DNA of 64,000 nt, taken from NCBI GenBank assembly GCA_045646965.1, contig JAZRLR010000004.1, forward strand, positions 1-64,000, written 5' to 3'. The position numbers were made by a program, and so were the translations under genes. Shown here in pieces: positions 41,373 through 50,353 of the stretch. Under the pieces are notes generated by a model that was not told the origin of the DNA, did not search any database, and saw only the letters and a list, made by a program, of their open reading frames with translations. Within the stretch, counting starts at the first letter, position 1. Each line of letters opens with the position of its first letter. Source of the stretch: HGM04593 sp045646965 (GTDB lineage: Bacteria > Bacteroidota > Bacteroidia > Bacteroidales > Bacteroidaceae).

Positions 41373-43715
41373 TTATTGGAATAAATCATCAAATCCACCC
41401 ATTTTAACCTCCTCTTCCTCGTCGTGCTGCGGAATGCCGTACTGCTTGCTTGCGCAAGGATTGAAGCCGTAAGGAATATCGAAGGTATCTTTCTGCGAAT
41501 AAGGCAGAGTCTCATCGGCATATACCTTATTCATATATAGTCCCCAAATAGGCAGGGCCATAGAGGCACCCTGTCCGTCGCTCATCTTGTCGAAGTGAAT
41601 GTCGCGCTCTTCGCCGCCCACCCAGCATCCTGTGACAAGATTGGGAGTAAAGCCCATAAACCAACCGTCGGAGTTGTTCTGCGTAGTACCGGTCTTTGCA
41701 CCCATATCCGCTGTAATCTTGTGTACGCGGCGTATGCGTCCTCCCGTACCCTCGTTTACAACGGCACGCAGCATCTCAATCATCTTGTAAGAACTCTCCT
41801 CGCTGATAACCTCGTTCTTTTGTGCCGAGAACGACGCCACGGTATTTCCCTGGTTATCCTCGATGCGGGTTACATAGAGCGGCTGTGTGCGTATACCCTT
41901 GCCCACAAAAGCCGTGTAAGCGCTTACCATCTCGCCCACCGACGCATCGCACACACCCAGACAAAGCGAAGGCGTGGGCTCAATGCTCTGGTTACGCAAG
42001 CCAAACTGATGAACGAGTTTCTTGAAGGTATAAGGATTGAGTTTGCTCATAAGATAGGCCGAAATCCAGTTATTTGAGTTGGCAAGTCCCCAACGCAAAT
42101 CCACAATCTCGCCGTAACGTGCCTTTGAAGTATTTTTAGGACTCCACAGCTTGCCGTCCTCTGTTATGAGAGTCTGCTCAATGTTACGAGTCTCGTCGCA
42201 GGGCGAGAAACCATTCTCCATAGCCAGAGAATAGAGGAAAGGCTTTATGGTTGAGCCCACCTGACGACGTCCCACATTGGCCATATCATACTTGAAATAG
42301 TAGAAGTTGGGGCCGCCCACATAGGCTTTCACCTCGCCTGTGTGAGGGTCCATAGAGAAGACACCTGTGCGCAGGAAATATTTGTAGTAACGGAGTGAGT
42401 CCATAGGAGTCATCACAGTGTCCTTCATACCTTTGTAGCTGAAGACACGCATCTCCTCTTTTGTATTGAAGGCCGCCTCAATCTCCTTTTCTGTTGCGCC
42501 GGCTTTCTTCATCGTTCTGTAACGGTCACTCTGACGCATAGCCCTTTTCATAATATTATCTACCTCTTCCACGGTGAGCTCGTCGGTAAAGGGGGCTGTT
42601 CTCTTATTCTTTTTTGCGGCAAAGAAACGCTCCTGCAGATAGTCGGCAACGTGCTCCTGCACAGCCTCTTCGAGATAGGTCTGCATACGCGAATCTATCG
42701 AGGTGTAAATCTTCAGACCATCGGTGTAAACATTGTAATATGAGCCGTCGGCCTTTTTATTCTTGTTACACCAGCCGTAAAGGGGGTCGTTCTCCCAATC
42801 GATAGAATCCTCATAAAACTCCTGCATCTGCCACCCTCGATAGTTTTTCTTTTCGGGTTTCTTGGCGGTCATCACTCCGCGCAGATATTGACGGAAATAT
42901 GTGGCAATACCCGCGTTGTGGTCGGCCGAGTGGAAGTCGAGTTTCATCTCGGTTTTTACAAGTTCCTCACACTCCTCCTCGGTAAGATATCCGGCCTTAA
43001 CCATCTGCCCGAGCACAACGTTGCGACGGTCGAGAGTGAGCTGATGACGTCGGCGGGGGTTATAGAGCGAAGAGTTCTTGCACATACCCACAAGCATAGC
43101 AGCCTCCTGCACATTCAGGTCCTTGGGCAACTTGCCGAAGTAGACATTAGCAGCGCTCTTTATACCCACGGCATTGTATCCGAAATCGTATTTATTCAAA
43201 TACATTGTAATAATCTCCTCTTTGGTATAGTGACGCTCAAGCTGCACGGCAATCACCCACTCTATAGGTTTCTGATAGAGACGCTCCATCTCGTCGCCCG
43301 ACACCTCGGAATAGAGCAATTTCGCAAGCTGCTGTGTTATGGTGCTGCCACCTCCCGCATTCTTTTGCATCAGGATTCCACGTTTCACAATAGCGCGCAA
43401 CACCGACCTCGCATCGATACCCGAGTGCTCGGCAAAGCGCACATCCTCGGTGGCTATAAGAGCCTTTACAAGATTGGGCGATATTTCCTTATAATCGACA
43501 AATACGCGATTCTCTTTGCTATACGACCAGGTACCTAAAGTCTTGCCGTCGGCCGAAATAATCTGCGAGGCAAACTTATACGAAGGATTCTGCAGTTCCT
43601 CAATATCGGGCAAATAGCCTATCCAACCCTGTGAAATTGCAAAGAACAGCGATGCCACAAGCAGAACCACGGCCAGCAGCGACGCCCACATAAATATCAA
43701 TATTTTCTTAATCAT
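41373..43715 (-). CDS. mrcA: Class A penicillin-binding protein 1A (transglycosylase/transpeptidase)
   Basis: Polymerises and cross-links peptidoglycan. The 780-residue protein has one N-terminal TM anchor (LIFMWASLLAVVLLVASLFF), a GT51 domain with ATEDVRFAEHSGID (catalytic Glu), GGGSTITQQLAKLLY and YNAVGIKSAANVYFGK, and a transpeptidase domain with GSTIKPFLY (SxxK serine), LANSNNWISAY (SxN) and GAKTGTTQNNSDGW (KTG). All catalytic motifs are intact. I start at ATG 43715 (MIKKILIF) rather than an upstream in-frame ATG at 43748, which would add 11 polar residues. It heads the kdsB/M16 operon. Confidence 0.95.
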   Translation of the reverse strand: MIKKILIFMWASLLAVVLLVASLFFAISQGWIGYLPDIEELQNPSYKFASQIISADGKTLGTWSYSKENRVFVDYKEISPNLVKALIATEDVRFAEHSGIDARSVLRAIVKRGILMQKNAGGGSTITQQLAKLLYSEVSGDEMERLYQKPIEWVIAVQLERHYTKEEIITMYLNKYDFGYNAVGIKSAANVYFGKLPKDLNVQEAAMLVGMCKNSSLYNPRRRHQLTLDRRNVVLGQMVKAGYLTEEECEELVKTEMKLDFHSADHNAGIATYFRQYLRGVMTAKKPEKKNYRGWQMQEFYEDSIDWENDPLYGWCNKNKKADGSYYNVYTDGLKIYTSIDSRMQTYLEEAVQEHVADYLQERFFAAKKNKRTAPFTDELTVEEVDNIMKRAMRQSDRYRTMKKAGATEKEIEAAFNTKEEMRVFSYKGMKDTVMTPMDSLRYYKYFLRTGVFSMDPHTGEVKAYVGGPNFYYFKYDMANVGRRQVGSTIKPFLYSLAMENGFSPCDETRNIEQTLITEDGKLWSPKNTSKARYGEIVDLRWGLANSNNWISAYLMSKLNPYTFKKLVHQFGLRNQSIEPTPSLCLGVCDASVGEMVSAYTAFVGKGIRTQPLYVTRIEDNQGNTVASFSAQKNEVISEESSYKMIEMLRAVVNEGTGGRIRRVHKITADMGAKTGTTQNNSDGWFMGFTPNLVTGCWVGGEERDIHFDKMSDGQGASMALPIWGLYMNKVYADETLPYSQKDTFDIPYGFNPCASKQYGIPQHDEEEEVKMGGFDDLFQ

Positions 43716-43774
43716 ATCAATCGAGTTTTGTCGAGGGCACGCACACAACGCACCCGCATACCAATTATTAATTG

Positions 43775-43782
43775 CAAATTTA
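43775..43782 (-). promoter_or_regulatory. -7 element for the PBP1A operon
   Basis: TAAATTTG on the minus strand, an exact TAnnTTTG match, with a leader of about 55 nt. Confidence 0.5.
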
Positions 43783-43921
43783 AGAAAAATATTTTATAAA
43801 CAAGCCAACAAAAGCAGGCTTTATTTACAGCAAAGAAATCACGGCACCCGCCAAAAGAAACAAAAAAGAGACAAAGAGGGGGCGCAAGCAAAAAAAAAGA
43901 AACAAAAATCACATTCCGCCC

Positions 43922-43951
43922 TTTGTTTTACAATTATATTCCCTATCTTTA
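43922..43951 (+). promoter_or_regulatory. Promoter for pyrBI
   Basis: TTTG (43922-43925) and TATCTTTA (43944-43951, one base from TAnnTTTG) are separated by 18 bp, close to the 19-21 bp usual for Bacteroidota promoters. Confidence 0.45.
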
Positions 43952-44022
43952 CAGACAAATAAAAAATGCCGTGCGTGCACCACCCTGCGCGTTTCGGGCA
44001 CAATGAGCAAAAACAAAATCCG

Positions 44023-44937
44023 ATGAAAAGCAAAAGTTTAGTATCAATCAACGACCTTTCGCGTGAGAAAATTCTCTCTCTGCTTGAGACTGCAAGCAAA
44101 TTCGAAGAGAACCCCAACCGCGACCTTCTTGCAGGCAAAGTCATAGGTTCGCTCTTTTTTGAGCCTTCAACCCGCACACGATTAAGTTTCGAGACGGCAG
44201 CGATGCGCCTGGGCGCACGTGTCATCGGATTCAGCGATGCAGCCACAAGCTCGGCAAGCAAGGGAGAAACACTCAAGGACACCATTATTATGGTAGCCAA
44301 CTATGCCGACGCAATTGTAATGCGTCACCGCCTGGAGGGCGCGGCACGCTATGCCAGCGAGATTTCGCCCATCCCCGTGATAAACGCAGGCGACGGAGCC
44401 AATCAGCACCCCTCGCAGACAATGCTCGACCTCTACTCCATTAAAAAGACACAGGGCACGCTCGAGAATCTGCACATACACCTCGTGGGCGACCTCAAGT
44501 TCGGCCGCACCGTGCACTCACTTCTGCACGCAATGCGTCACTTCAACCCCACATTCCATTTCATCTCACCCGAGGAGCTGCATATGCCCGAGGAGTACCG
44601 CGAGTTCTGCCGCAAAAACAACATCCCCTTTACCGAGACAACCGAGTTCAACGAAGAGGTTATCGCAAGCGCCGATATCATCTATATGACACGCGTGCAG
44701 CGCGAGCGTTTCAGCGACATTATGGAGTATGAAAAGGTAAAGAACTGCTACCGACTCACAAACGCAATGCTTGCAGGCAGCAAGCCCAACCTGCGCATCC
44801 TGCACCCCCTGCCCCGTGTAAACGAAATCGCCTACGATGTCGATGACAACCCCAAGGCATACTATTTCCAGCAGGCGCAGAACGGCCTCTATGTGCGCGA
44901 AGCACTTATATGTGATGCACTGAACATAAACATTTAA
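44023..44937 (+). CDS. pyrB: Aspartate carbamoyltransferase catalytic chain
   Basis: Condenses carbamoyl phosphate with aspartate, the committed step of pyrimidine synthesis. The 304-residue enzyme carries FFEPSTRTRLSFETAAMRLG (carbamoyl-phosphate loop), NAGDGANQHPSQTMLDLYSI, VGDLKFGRTVHSLLHAM, MTRVQRERF and LHPLPRVNEIAYDVDDNPKA. ATG 44023 (MKSKSLVS) is preferred over an upstream ATG that adds 19 residues without family match. The regulatory chain follows 11 bp downstream. Confidence 0.96.
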   Translation: MKSKSLVSINDLSREKILSLLETASKFEENPNRDLLAGKVIGSLFFEPSTRTRLSFETAAMRLGARVIGFSDAATSSASKGETLKDTIIMVANYADAIVMRHRLEGAARYASEISPIPVINAGDGANQHPSQTMLDLYSIKKTQGTLENLHIHLVGDLKFGRTVHSLLHAMRHFNPTFHFISPEELHMPEEYREFCRKNNIPFTETTEFNEEVIASADIIYMTRVQRERFSDIMEYEKVKNCYRLTNAMLAGSKPNLRILHPLPRVNEIAYDVDDNPKAYYFQQAQNGLYVREALICDALNINI

Positions 44938-44948
44938 TCACAGCAGCT

Positions 44949-45422
44949 ATGGACAATCAGAAACCCGCACTACAAGTATCGGCATTGTGCAACGGCACAG
45001 TTATCGACCACATACCCGCAGACAAACTCTTCGCAGTTGTAGACCTGCTCAACATTCCCCAGATGGATGTAAACATCACCATAGGCAACAACCTCGACAG
45101 CAAGAAACTCGGCAAGAAAGGGCTCATAAAACTATCCGACAAATTCTTTACCGACGACGAGGTAAACCGCATTTCTCTTGTAGCACCCAAGGTTGTATTG
45201 AACACAATACGCGACTACAAAGTTGTAGAGAAAAGAGAGGTGAAGATGCCGGCCGAGCTACACAACATTGTAAAATGTGCCAACCCCGCCTGCATAACAA
45301 ATAACGAGCCTATGGCCACACACTTCAAGGTGGTGGATGCAGAGAGAGGTATCATCAAATGCCGCTACTGCGAAAAGGAGATAAAGGTAAGTAACGTTGA
45401 ACTTATACAGCACGAACGATGA
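44949..45422 (+). CDS. pyrI: Aspartate carbamoyltransferase regulatory chain
   Basis: Allosteric subunit that binds CTP/ATP and stabilises the PyrB holoenzyme through a zinc domain. The 157-residue protein has the nucleotide domain start ALCNGTVIDHIPADKLFAVV and the zinc ligands in KCANPACITN and KCRYCEKEI. Its presence implies feedback control by nucleotides. Its end overlaps the flavin reductase gene by 4 bp (ATGA). Confidence 0.96.
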   Translation: MDNQKPALQVSALCNGTVIDHIPADKLFAVVDLLNIPQMDVNITIGNNLDSKKLGKKGLIKLSDKFFTDDEVNRISLVAPKVVLNTIRDYKVVEKREVKMPAELHNIVKCANPACITNNEPMATHFKVVDAERGIIKCRYCEKEIKVSNVELIQHER

Positions 45423-45982
45423 AAATTGACTGGAAGCCCGGGACAATGATATATCCGCTGCCCGCAGTGCTCATAAGCTGCGGCGACAGCGCCGAAAACT
45501 ACAATATGTTCACAGTGTCGTGGGTGGGCACAATATGCACCAACCCCGCTATGTGCTACATATCGGTGCGCCCCGAGCGCCACTCCTACCCTCTCATTAA
45601 AGAGAGCGGCGAGTTCGTTATAAACCTCACCACCGCCGAAATGGCACGCGCCACCGACTGGTGCGGCGTGCGCTCGGGCAAGGACTACGACAAAGCCAAA
45701 GAGACCGGGCTCACATACGCTCCCTCAAAAGAGATAAAAGCCCCCATCATAGCCGAGTCGCCCTTGAGCATAGAGTGCAAGGTAAAAAACATCGTTCCCC
45801 TCGGCACACACGATATGTTTATCGCCGAAGTGGTAAACGTGCAGGCCGACGACAAATACCTGAACCCCGAGACGGGCGAATGGGACCTTGCCGCAGCCGA
45901 CCCGCTTGTATATGCCCACGGAAAGTATTTCCATCTGGGAGAGTTCATCGGCCGTTTCGGATGGAGCGTGAAAAAGAAATAA
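45419..45982 (+). CDS. Flavin reductase-like FMN-binding protein
   Basis: A 187-residue split-barrel flavoprotein of the flavin reductase-like family. Motifs: YPLPAVLISCGDSAENYNMFTVSW, GTICTNPAMCYISVRPERHS, SGEFVINLTTAEMARATDWCG and SPLSIECKV. Partners and electron acceptor cannot be inferred. Translational overlap with pyrI (ATGA) places it in the pyrBI operon; a direct metabolic connection is not established. Confidence 0.85.
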   Translation: MKIDWKPGTMIYPLPAVLISCGDSAENYNMFTVSWVGTICTNPAMCYISVRPERHSYPLIKESGEFVINLTTAEMARATDWCGVRSGKDYDKAKETGLTYAPSKEIKAPIIAESPLSIECKVKNIVPLGTHDMFIAEVVNVQADDKYLNPETGEWDLAAADPLVYAHGKYFHLGEFIGRFGWSVKKK

Positions 45983-45986
45983 GAGT

Positions 45987-46688
45987 ATGCGCATTCTGCA
46001 TCCTATTATAACAGCCATAGCCCTGCTGCTCTGCGTGGCGCAGTTGCCGGCACAAGAGAAGAACAAAGGCTTCAGGGTAAACTATGGCATAAGAGCCGGT
46101 TTCCAAGCTGTGACATACAACGGCACCGACTTCAATATAAAAGGATACAAATTCAACGAGAACACAATACAAAGCAACAAGATAGGTTACACAATTAACC
46201 CCTTTGTACGGTTCACAAGAGACGAGTTCTACTTGCAAAGCGAGGCCGCTGTGGGAATCACGCTACACACGTTCGACTTTATAGAGGAGAACGGCGCAGG
46301 GGAAAATTTCGCTGCCAACGTGCCCAAGTACGAGCTCACCACCTACTGCATACAGGTGCCCATACTCATAGGATACAATTTTATAAGCTACCGCAACTAC
46401 CAGATGGGAGTATTTACCGGCCCGCGCACAAAATTTATCCTCACCTCGCAAAGCAAGCAAGAGTTCTCACACTTCACCTACGAAGACCTATACGAAGAGC
46501 TCCCCGACAAAACCTACTACTGGGAAGTGGGCCTCGATGTAAAAATATACAATGTATTCTTCGACATAACCTACGACTGGGAGTTCATAAAGCAGAAGAG
46601 CGCTATCATTTCACGAGAGACAGGCGAGAGATTCGAGTGTAAAAGAAGTGACAATGTGCTCAGTTTCTCGGTAGGTTTCATATTCTGA
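45987..46688 (+). CDS. PorT-like outer-membrane beta-barrel protein
   Basis: A 233-residue protein with a signal peptide (RILHPIITAIALLLCVAQLPA, then QEK) and an 8-strand-type barrel with GIRAGFQAVTY, PFVRFTRDEFYLQSEAAVGI, QVPILIGYNF, GPRTKFILTS and a C-terminal strand ending SVGFIF. This length and pattern match the PorT family, in which P. gingivalis PorT is needed for type IX secretion. Many PorT-like barrels have no secretion role, so I do not assign porT. It follows the flavin reductase gene by 4 bp and ends the operon. Confidence 0.78.
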   Translation: MRILHPIITAIALLLCVAQLPAQEKNKGFRVNYGIRAGFQAVTYNGTDFNIKGYKFNENTIQSNKIGYTINPFVRFTRDEFYLQSEAAVGITLHTFDFIEENGAGENFAANVPKYELTTYCIQVPILIGYNFISYRNYQMGVFTGPRTKFILTSQSKQEFSHFTYEDLYEELPDKTYYWEVGLDVKIYNVFFDITYDWEFIKQKSAIISRETGERFECKRSDNVLSFSVGFIF

Positions 46689-46730
46689 CATTCTGCGGCA
46701 CACAGCCGCTACGTTTTACTTCAAATAAAA

Positions 46731-46755
46731 ATGCTCACCTCTGCGAGGTGAGCAT
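46731..46755. terminator. Bidirectional terminator between PorT-like gene and glyA
   Basis: ATGCTCACCTC/GAGGTGAGCAT with a TGC loop, flanked by A- and T-rich tracts, between convergent stop codons. Confidence 0.85.
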
Positions 46756-46776
46756 TTTCATTATAGTTCTTTACAA

Positions 46777-48057
46777 TTAATATGCAAACAAAGGATACTC
46801 TGCCATAACCTCGTTTACCTTGCGGCGCACTGTAGCTATTACCTTCTCGTCCTCGGGGGCGTTCAACACAGTCTCAATCATCTCTGCGATGAAGCCCATC
46901 ATATCCTCCTTCACACCACGGGTTGTGATGGCGGGAGTTCCGAGACGGATACCCGATGTCTGGAACGCGCTACGTGAATCGAAGGGTACCATATTCTTGT
47001 TTGCTGTGATATCGGCAGCCACGAGAGCCTTCTCGGCAACCTTACCTGTGAGGTCGGGATATTTGCTGCGCAAGTCTACAAGCATTGAGTGGTTGTCGGT
47101 ACCGCCCGAAACAATGCCGAAGCCACGGTCCATAAGCTCCTGTGCAAGTGTCGAAGCATTCAACTGCACCTGTGCCTGATACTCTTTAAACTCGGGCTGC
47201 AACGCCTCACCGAAAGCAACGGCTTTGGCAGCGATAACGTGCTCGAGAGGACCACCCTGAACACCGGGGAACACTGCAGAGTCGAGCAACTGCGACATCA
47301 TCTTCACCTCGCCCTTGGGAGTTGTCTTGCCCCAGGGGTTGGGGAAGTCCTTGCCCAAAAGAATCACACCACCGCGAGGACCGCGAAGTGTCTTATGTGT
47401 GGTAGATGTCACAATGTGAGCATATTTCAAGGGGTTGTCGAGCAAACCTGCAGCGATAAGACCTGCGGGGTGTGCCATATCCACCATAAGGATTGCGCCC
47501 ACTTTGTCTGCTATCTCACGCATACGTTTGTAATCCCACTCGCGAGAATAAGCCGAGCCACCACCGATAATCATCTTGGGACGCTCACGCAAAGCAACCT
47601 CCTCCATCTGGTCGTAATCTACACGACCGGTCTCGGGGTTGAGGTTATACTCACAGGGAGTATAGATAAGGCCCGAAGTATTCACAGCAGAACCGTGTGA
47701 GAGGTGACCGCCGTGAGCAAGGTTCAAGCCCATAAACTTGTCACCGGGGTTGAGCACAGCAAGAAATACCGCTGCATTGGCCTGCGCACCCGAGTGAGGC
47801 TGTACATTCACCCACTCTGCACCGAAGAGCTCTTTCAAACGCTCGCGTGCCATATCCTCAACGATATCCACTACCTCGCAACCACCATAGTAACGCTTTG
47901 CGGGATATCCCTCGGCATATTTATTTGTGAGGCAAGAGCCCATAGCCTGCATAACCTCATTACTTACAAAGTTCTCCGAAGCAATCAGCTCAATACCTTT
48001 GAGCTGACGACGATGCTCCATCTCTATCAACTGAAAAATTTTATTGTCGCGTTTCAT
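46777..48057 (-). CDS. glyA: Serine hydroxymethyltransferase
   Basis: PLP enzyme converting serine and tetrahydrofolate to glycine and methylene-tetrahydrofolate, the one-carbon donor also used by PanB. The 426-residue protein shows IASENFVSNEV, TNKYAEGYPAKRYYGGCE, NVQPHSGAQANAAVF, VDMAHPAGLIAAG, TSTTHKTLRGPRGGVIL (PLP lysine in THKT) and TSGIRLGTPAITTRG. It is monocistronic with its own -7 element. Confidence 0.97.
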   Translation of the reverse strand: MKRDNKIFQLIEMEHRRQLKGIELIASENFVSNEVMQAMGSCLTNKYAEGYPAKRYYGGCEVVDIVEDMARERLKELFGAEWVNVQPHSGAQANAAVFLAVLNPGDKFMGLNLAHGGHLSHGSAVNTSGLIYTPCEYNLNPETGRVDYDQMEEVALRERPKMIIGGGSAYSREWDYKRMREIADKVGAILMVDMAHPAGLIAAGLLDNPLKYAHIVTSTTHKTLRGPRGGVILLGKDFPNPWGKTTPKGEVKMMSQLLDSAVFPGVQGGPLEHVIAAKAVAFGEALQPEFKEYQAQVQLNASTLAQELMDRGFGIVSGGTDNHSMLVDLRSKYPDLTGKVAEKALVAADITANKNMVPFDSRSAFQTSGIRLGTPAITTRGVKEDMMGFIAEMIETVLNAPEDEKVIATVRRKVNEVMAEYPLFAY

Positions 48058-48094
48058 AATTTATGTATTTTTTTACTTTTTAAATTTGAAAGTG

Positions 48095-48102
48095 CGAAGA
48101 TA
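48095..48102 (-). promoter_or_regulatory. -7 element for glyA
   Basis: TATCTTCG on the minus strand, one base from consensus, with a leader of about 30 nt. Confidence 0.45.
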
Positions 48103-48196
48103 GTTAAATATCGGTAAATCTTGCAGATAATTGTAAAAATATTATCAACAATTTCACAAATAGCCACTACGCACCCTTTTTTATGAAAAAATTTAA

Positions 48197-48220
48197 GGCT
48201 GCTCCGGCAAAGGAACAGCC
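48197..48220 (-). terminator. Terminator after the zinc-ribbon gene
   Basis: On the minus strand GGCTGTTCC/GGAGCAGCC forms a hairpin followed by TTAAATTTTTT, 24 bp after the stop. Confidence 0.75.
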
Positions 48221-48243
48221 CCAAATGAGTTTTTTATGTGTAA

Positions 48244-49065
48244 TTATTCTGCTTTTGCACGACGGATACCACGTTTCTTGGGTGCGGGAGCCTCGGCGGG
48301 CTGTATTGTCTGCACACCTGCAAGCTCGGGGTCAATCATAATACGACCGCAGTTCTCGCAAACGATAATTTTCTTGCGCATTTTGATATCGAGCTGACGC
48401 TGCGAAGGAATCTTGTTAAAGCAGCCGGCACAAGCATCACGCTCTACATACACGATTCCGAGACCGTTGCGTGCACCCTTGCGGATGCGCTTGAACGAAG
48501 CAAGCAAACGGGGCTCGATGAGCATCTCGAGGTCGCGAGCCTGCTCACGCAGTTTCTCCTCCTCGGCCTTTGTCTCGGTTACAATCTCTTCGAGCTCGTT
48601 CTTCTTCATCTCGAGGTCTTTCTTGCGCTCTGCGAGCATATTCTGTGACTTATCGAGTTCCTCGTTCTTATATTTCTCCTGGTTCTTTGCATCGCTGATT
48701 TTCTTCTCATCGTGCTCGATAACGAGGTTGTTGTACTCAATCTCCTTGTTCAAAAGGTCAAACTCGCGGTTGTTGCGCACGTTGTTCTGGTCCTCGGTAT
48801 ATTTCTCAATATTCTTTTTGGCCTTGTCCATCTCTTCACGATAGCCGAGGATATTCTCACGAATCACCTTTATATCGTTTGTGATGTTCTCGATGCGGGT
48901 ACCGAGGCCCACAATCTCGTCCTCAAGGTCTTTAACCTCCAAAGGAAGCTCGCCACGAAGAATCTTTATCTTGTCAATCTCTGAAAGAATTGTCTGCAAC
49001 TCATAGAGAGTCTTCAATTTCTCTTCCACTGTACACTCTGCGGGATCTTTTTTTGTCATTGTCAT
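48244..49065 (-). CDS. Coiled-coil C4-type zinc-ribbon protein
   Basis: A 273-residue cytoplasmic protein: a long charged antiparallel coiled coil (about residues 10-190) followed by a C4 zinc ribbon with DACAGCFNKIP and IVCENCGRIM, and a basic Pro/Ala-rich tail. This family (zf-RING_7, CT398-like) almost always follows a Nif3 gene, as here (21 bp after it). Its function is not settled; nucleic-acid or RNA-polymerase-associated roles have been proposed for relatives. Confidence 0.88.
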   Translation of the reverse strand: MTMTKKDPAECTVEEKLKTLYELQTILSEIDKIKILRGELPLEVKDLEDEIVGLGTRIENITNDIKVIRENILGYREEMDKAKKNIEKYTEDQNNVRNNREFDLLNKEIEYNNLVIEHDEKKISDAKNQEKYKNEELDKSQNMLAERKKDLEMKKNELEEIVTETKAEEEKLREQARDLEMLIEPRLLASFKRIRKGARNGLGIVYVERDACAGCFNKIPSQRQLDIKMRKKIIVCENCGRIMIDPELAGVQTIQPAEAPAPKKRGIRRAKAE

Positions 49066-49086
49066 ATCTTTTAAAGTTTAAAATTA

Positions 49087-50184
49087 TTACAAATAATGTA
49101 TAGGGTTTGTGTTGCGCGATGTAATCTCGGTTCTCACCCCGGGACAAGCATCGGCAATTATCTCTTTGAAAATTTCCATAGTAAACTGCTCGCTCTCGTA
49201 GTGCCCTATCACAGCCAGAAGCATCTTGCCGTCGTAGCTGAAGAGGTCGTGATAACGCGCTTCGCCGGTGAGATACAGGTCGGCACCCGCTGCAAGAGCA
49301 GCCTGCGCAAACGAGCCGCCCGCGCCGCCGCATAGAGCTACACGGCGCACCTCCTTGCCCAAAAGGGCTGTGTGACGCACGCTACCCGCACCAAACACCT
49401 CTTTTATATTTTTCAGAAACGAGAGTTCGTCGGCAGGAGAAGAGAGTTCCCCTATCACACCGGCACCCACACTCTCCCAGCTGTTTTTAAGAGGGTATAT
49501 ATCATAAGCCGGCTCTTCGTAGGGATGCGCGGCAAGCAAAGCCTTCACCACGCGACCTTTTATATATGCGGGCATAACGGTGTCTATGCGCACCTCCTCT
49601 TCCTTGTGCAAGCTGCCAACGGAGCCACAGAAAGGATGCGCCCCCTCGCCCGCCTCAAACGTGCCATACCCTGACACATTGTAGCTGCACGAGCCGTAAT
49701 TGCCTATCTTGCCACACCCTGCGGCAAAGAGAGCGCTACGCACCGCTTCGGCAGCGGCTGTGGGCACATACACCGACAGTTTTAGCAAAGCCTCTTCCTT
49801 GGGCACAAGAATTTTCACATTCTGCAAGCCCAACTTTTTGGCTATGCGATAGTTCACACCGCCGAGAGCATTGTCAATGTTTGTATGTGCCGAATATATC
49901 GACACGCCATTCTGCAACGCCTTTATGACACAGCGCTCCACATATGTAGCACCTGTTATCTTTTTAAGAGGAGAAAAAATGAGGGGATGATGAGACACAA
50001 TGAGATTGCACCCCGACGCGACAGCTTCATCTATAATTTCTTCCGTCACATCAAGACACAATAAAACCCCTGTAACTTCCGCATCTGTTAATCCAACCTG
50101 CAATCCGGCGTTATCGAATCCATCCTGCAGAGGCAGAGGCGCGAACATTTCAAGGGCAGCCGCTATCTCTTTTACTTTAGCCAA
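49087..50184 (-). CDS. Nif3-like dinuclear metal centre protein (GTP cyclohydrolase I type 2 family)
   Basis: A 365-residue Nif3/YbgI-family protein that forms hexameric toroids with a dimetal site. N-terminal DGFDNAGLQVG, CNLIVSHHPLIFSPLKKI and IYSAHTNIDNALGGVN, and C-terminal LTGEARYHD and LLAVIGHYESEQF supply His/Glu/Asp ligands. About 110 residues between the halves are the PII/CutA1-like insertion of long-form members. The start codon is TTG (50182-50184): an in-frame stop directly precedes it, and the next ATG would remove the conserved VKEIAAALE helix. It is the first gene of the pair with the zinc-ribbon protein. The biochemical role is unknown. Confidence 0.9.
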   Translation of the reverse strand: MAKVKEIAAALEMFAPLPLQDGFDNAGLQVGLTDAEVTGVLLCLDVTEEIIDEAVASGCNLIVSHHPLIFSPLKKITGATYVERCVIKALQNGVSIYSAHTNIDNALGGVNYRIAKKLGLQNVKILVPKEEALLKLSVYVPTAAAEAVRSALFAAGCGKIGNYGSCSYNVSGYGTFEAGEGAHPFCGSVGSLHKEEEVRIDTVMPAYIKGRVVKALLAAHPYEEPAYDIYPLKNSWESVGAGVIGELSSPADELSFLKNIKEVFGAGSVRHTALLGKEVRRVALCGGAGGSFAQAALAAGADLYLTGEARYHDLFSYDGKMLLAVIGHYESEQFTMEIFKEIIADACPGVRTEITSRNTNPIHYL

Positions 50185-50227
50185 TTAATTTCTATGTTAC
50201 GCAGGAGTACCCCTGCATTTGTGAGTG

Positions 50228-50235
50228 CAAAGTTA
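50228..50235 (-). promoter_or_regulatory. -7 element for the Nif3/zinc-ribbon operon
   Basis: TAACTTTG on the minus strand, an exact match, with a leader of about 35 nt before the TTG start. Confidence 0.5.
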
Positions 50236-50309
50236 ATATTTTTTTTTCACATTACAAACAGCTACCCGCCATACGCAAAAAAATATTACAACTGCAACCA
50301 CAAAAAAGA

Positions 50310-50328
50310 CGATGCATTGTGTGCATCG
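50310..50328 (-). terminator. Terminator after the MalY/PatB gene
   Basis: On the minus strand CGATGCA-CACAA-TGCATCG is followed by TCTTTTTTG, 25 bp after the stop. Confidence 0.75.
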
Positions 50329-50353
50329 CCTTTTATACCTTTAAATACATAAA

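Larger units (their letters stand above)
43716..44022. other. Divergent promoter region between PBP1A and pyrB
   Basis: No gene is visible in this AT-rich 307-bp gap. It holds the -7 elements described at 43775 (minus) and 43944 (plus) and an A-rich tract near 43893. Confidence 0.5.

Noticed and set aside
48058..48243. A glycine or tetrahydrofolate riboswitch upstream of glyA
   Set aside because: The leader is only about 30 nt after the -7 element, too short for either aptamer.
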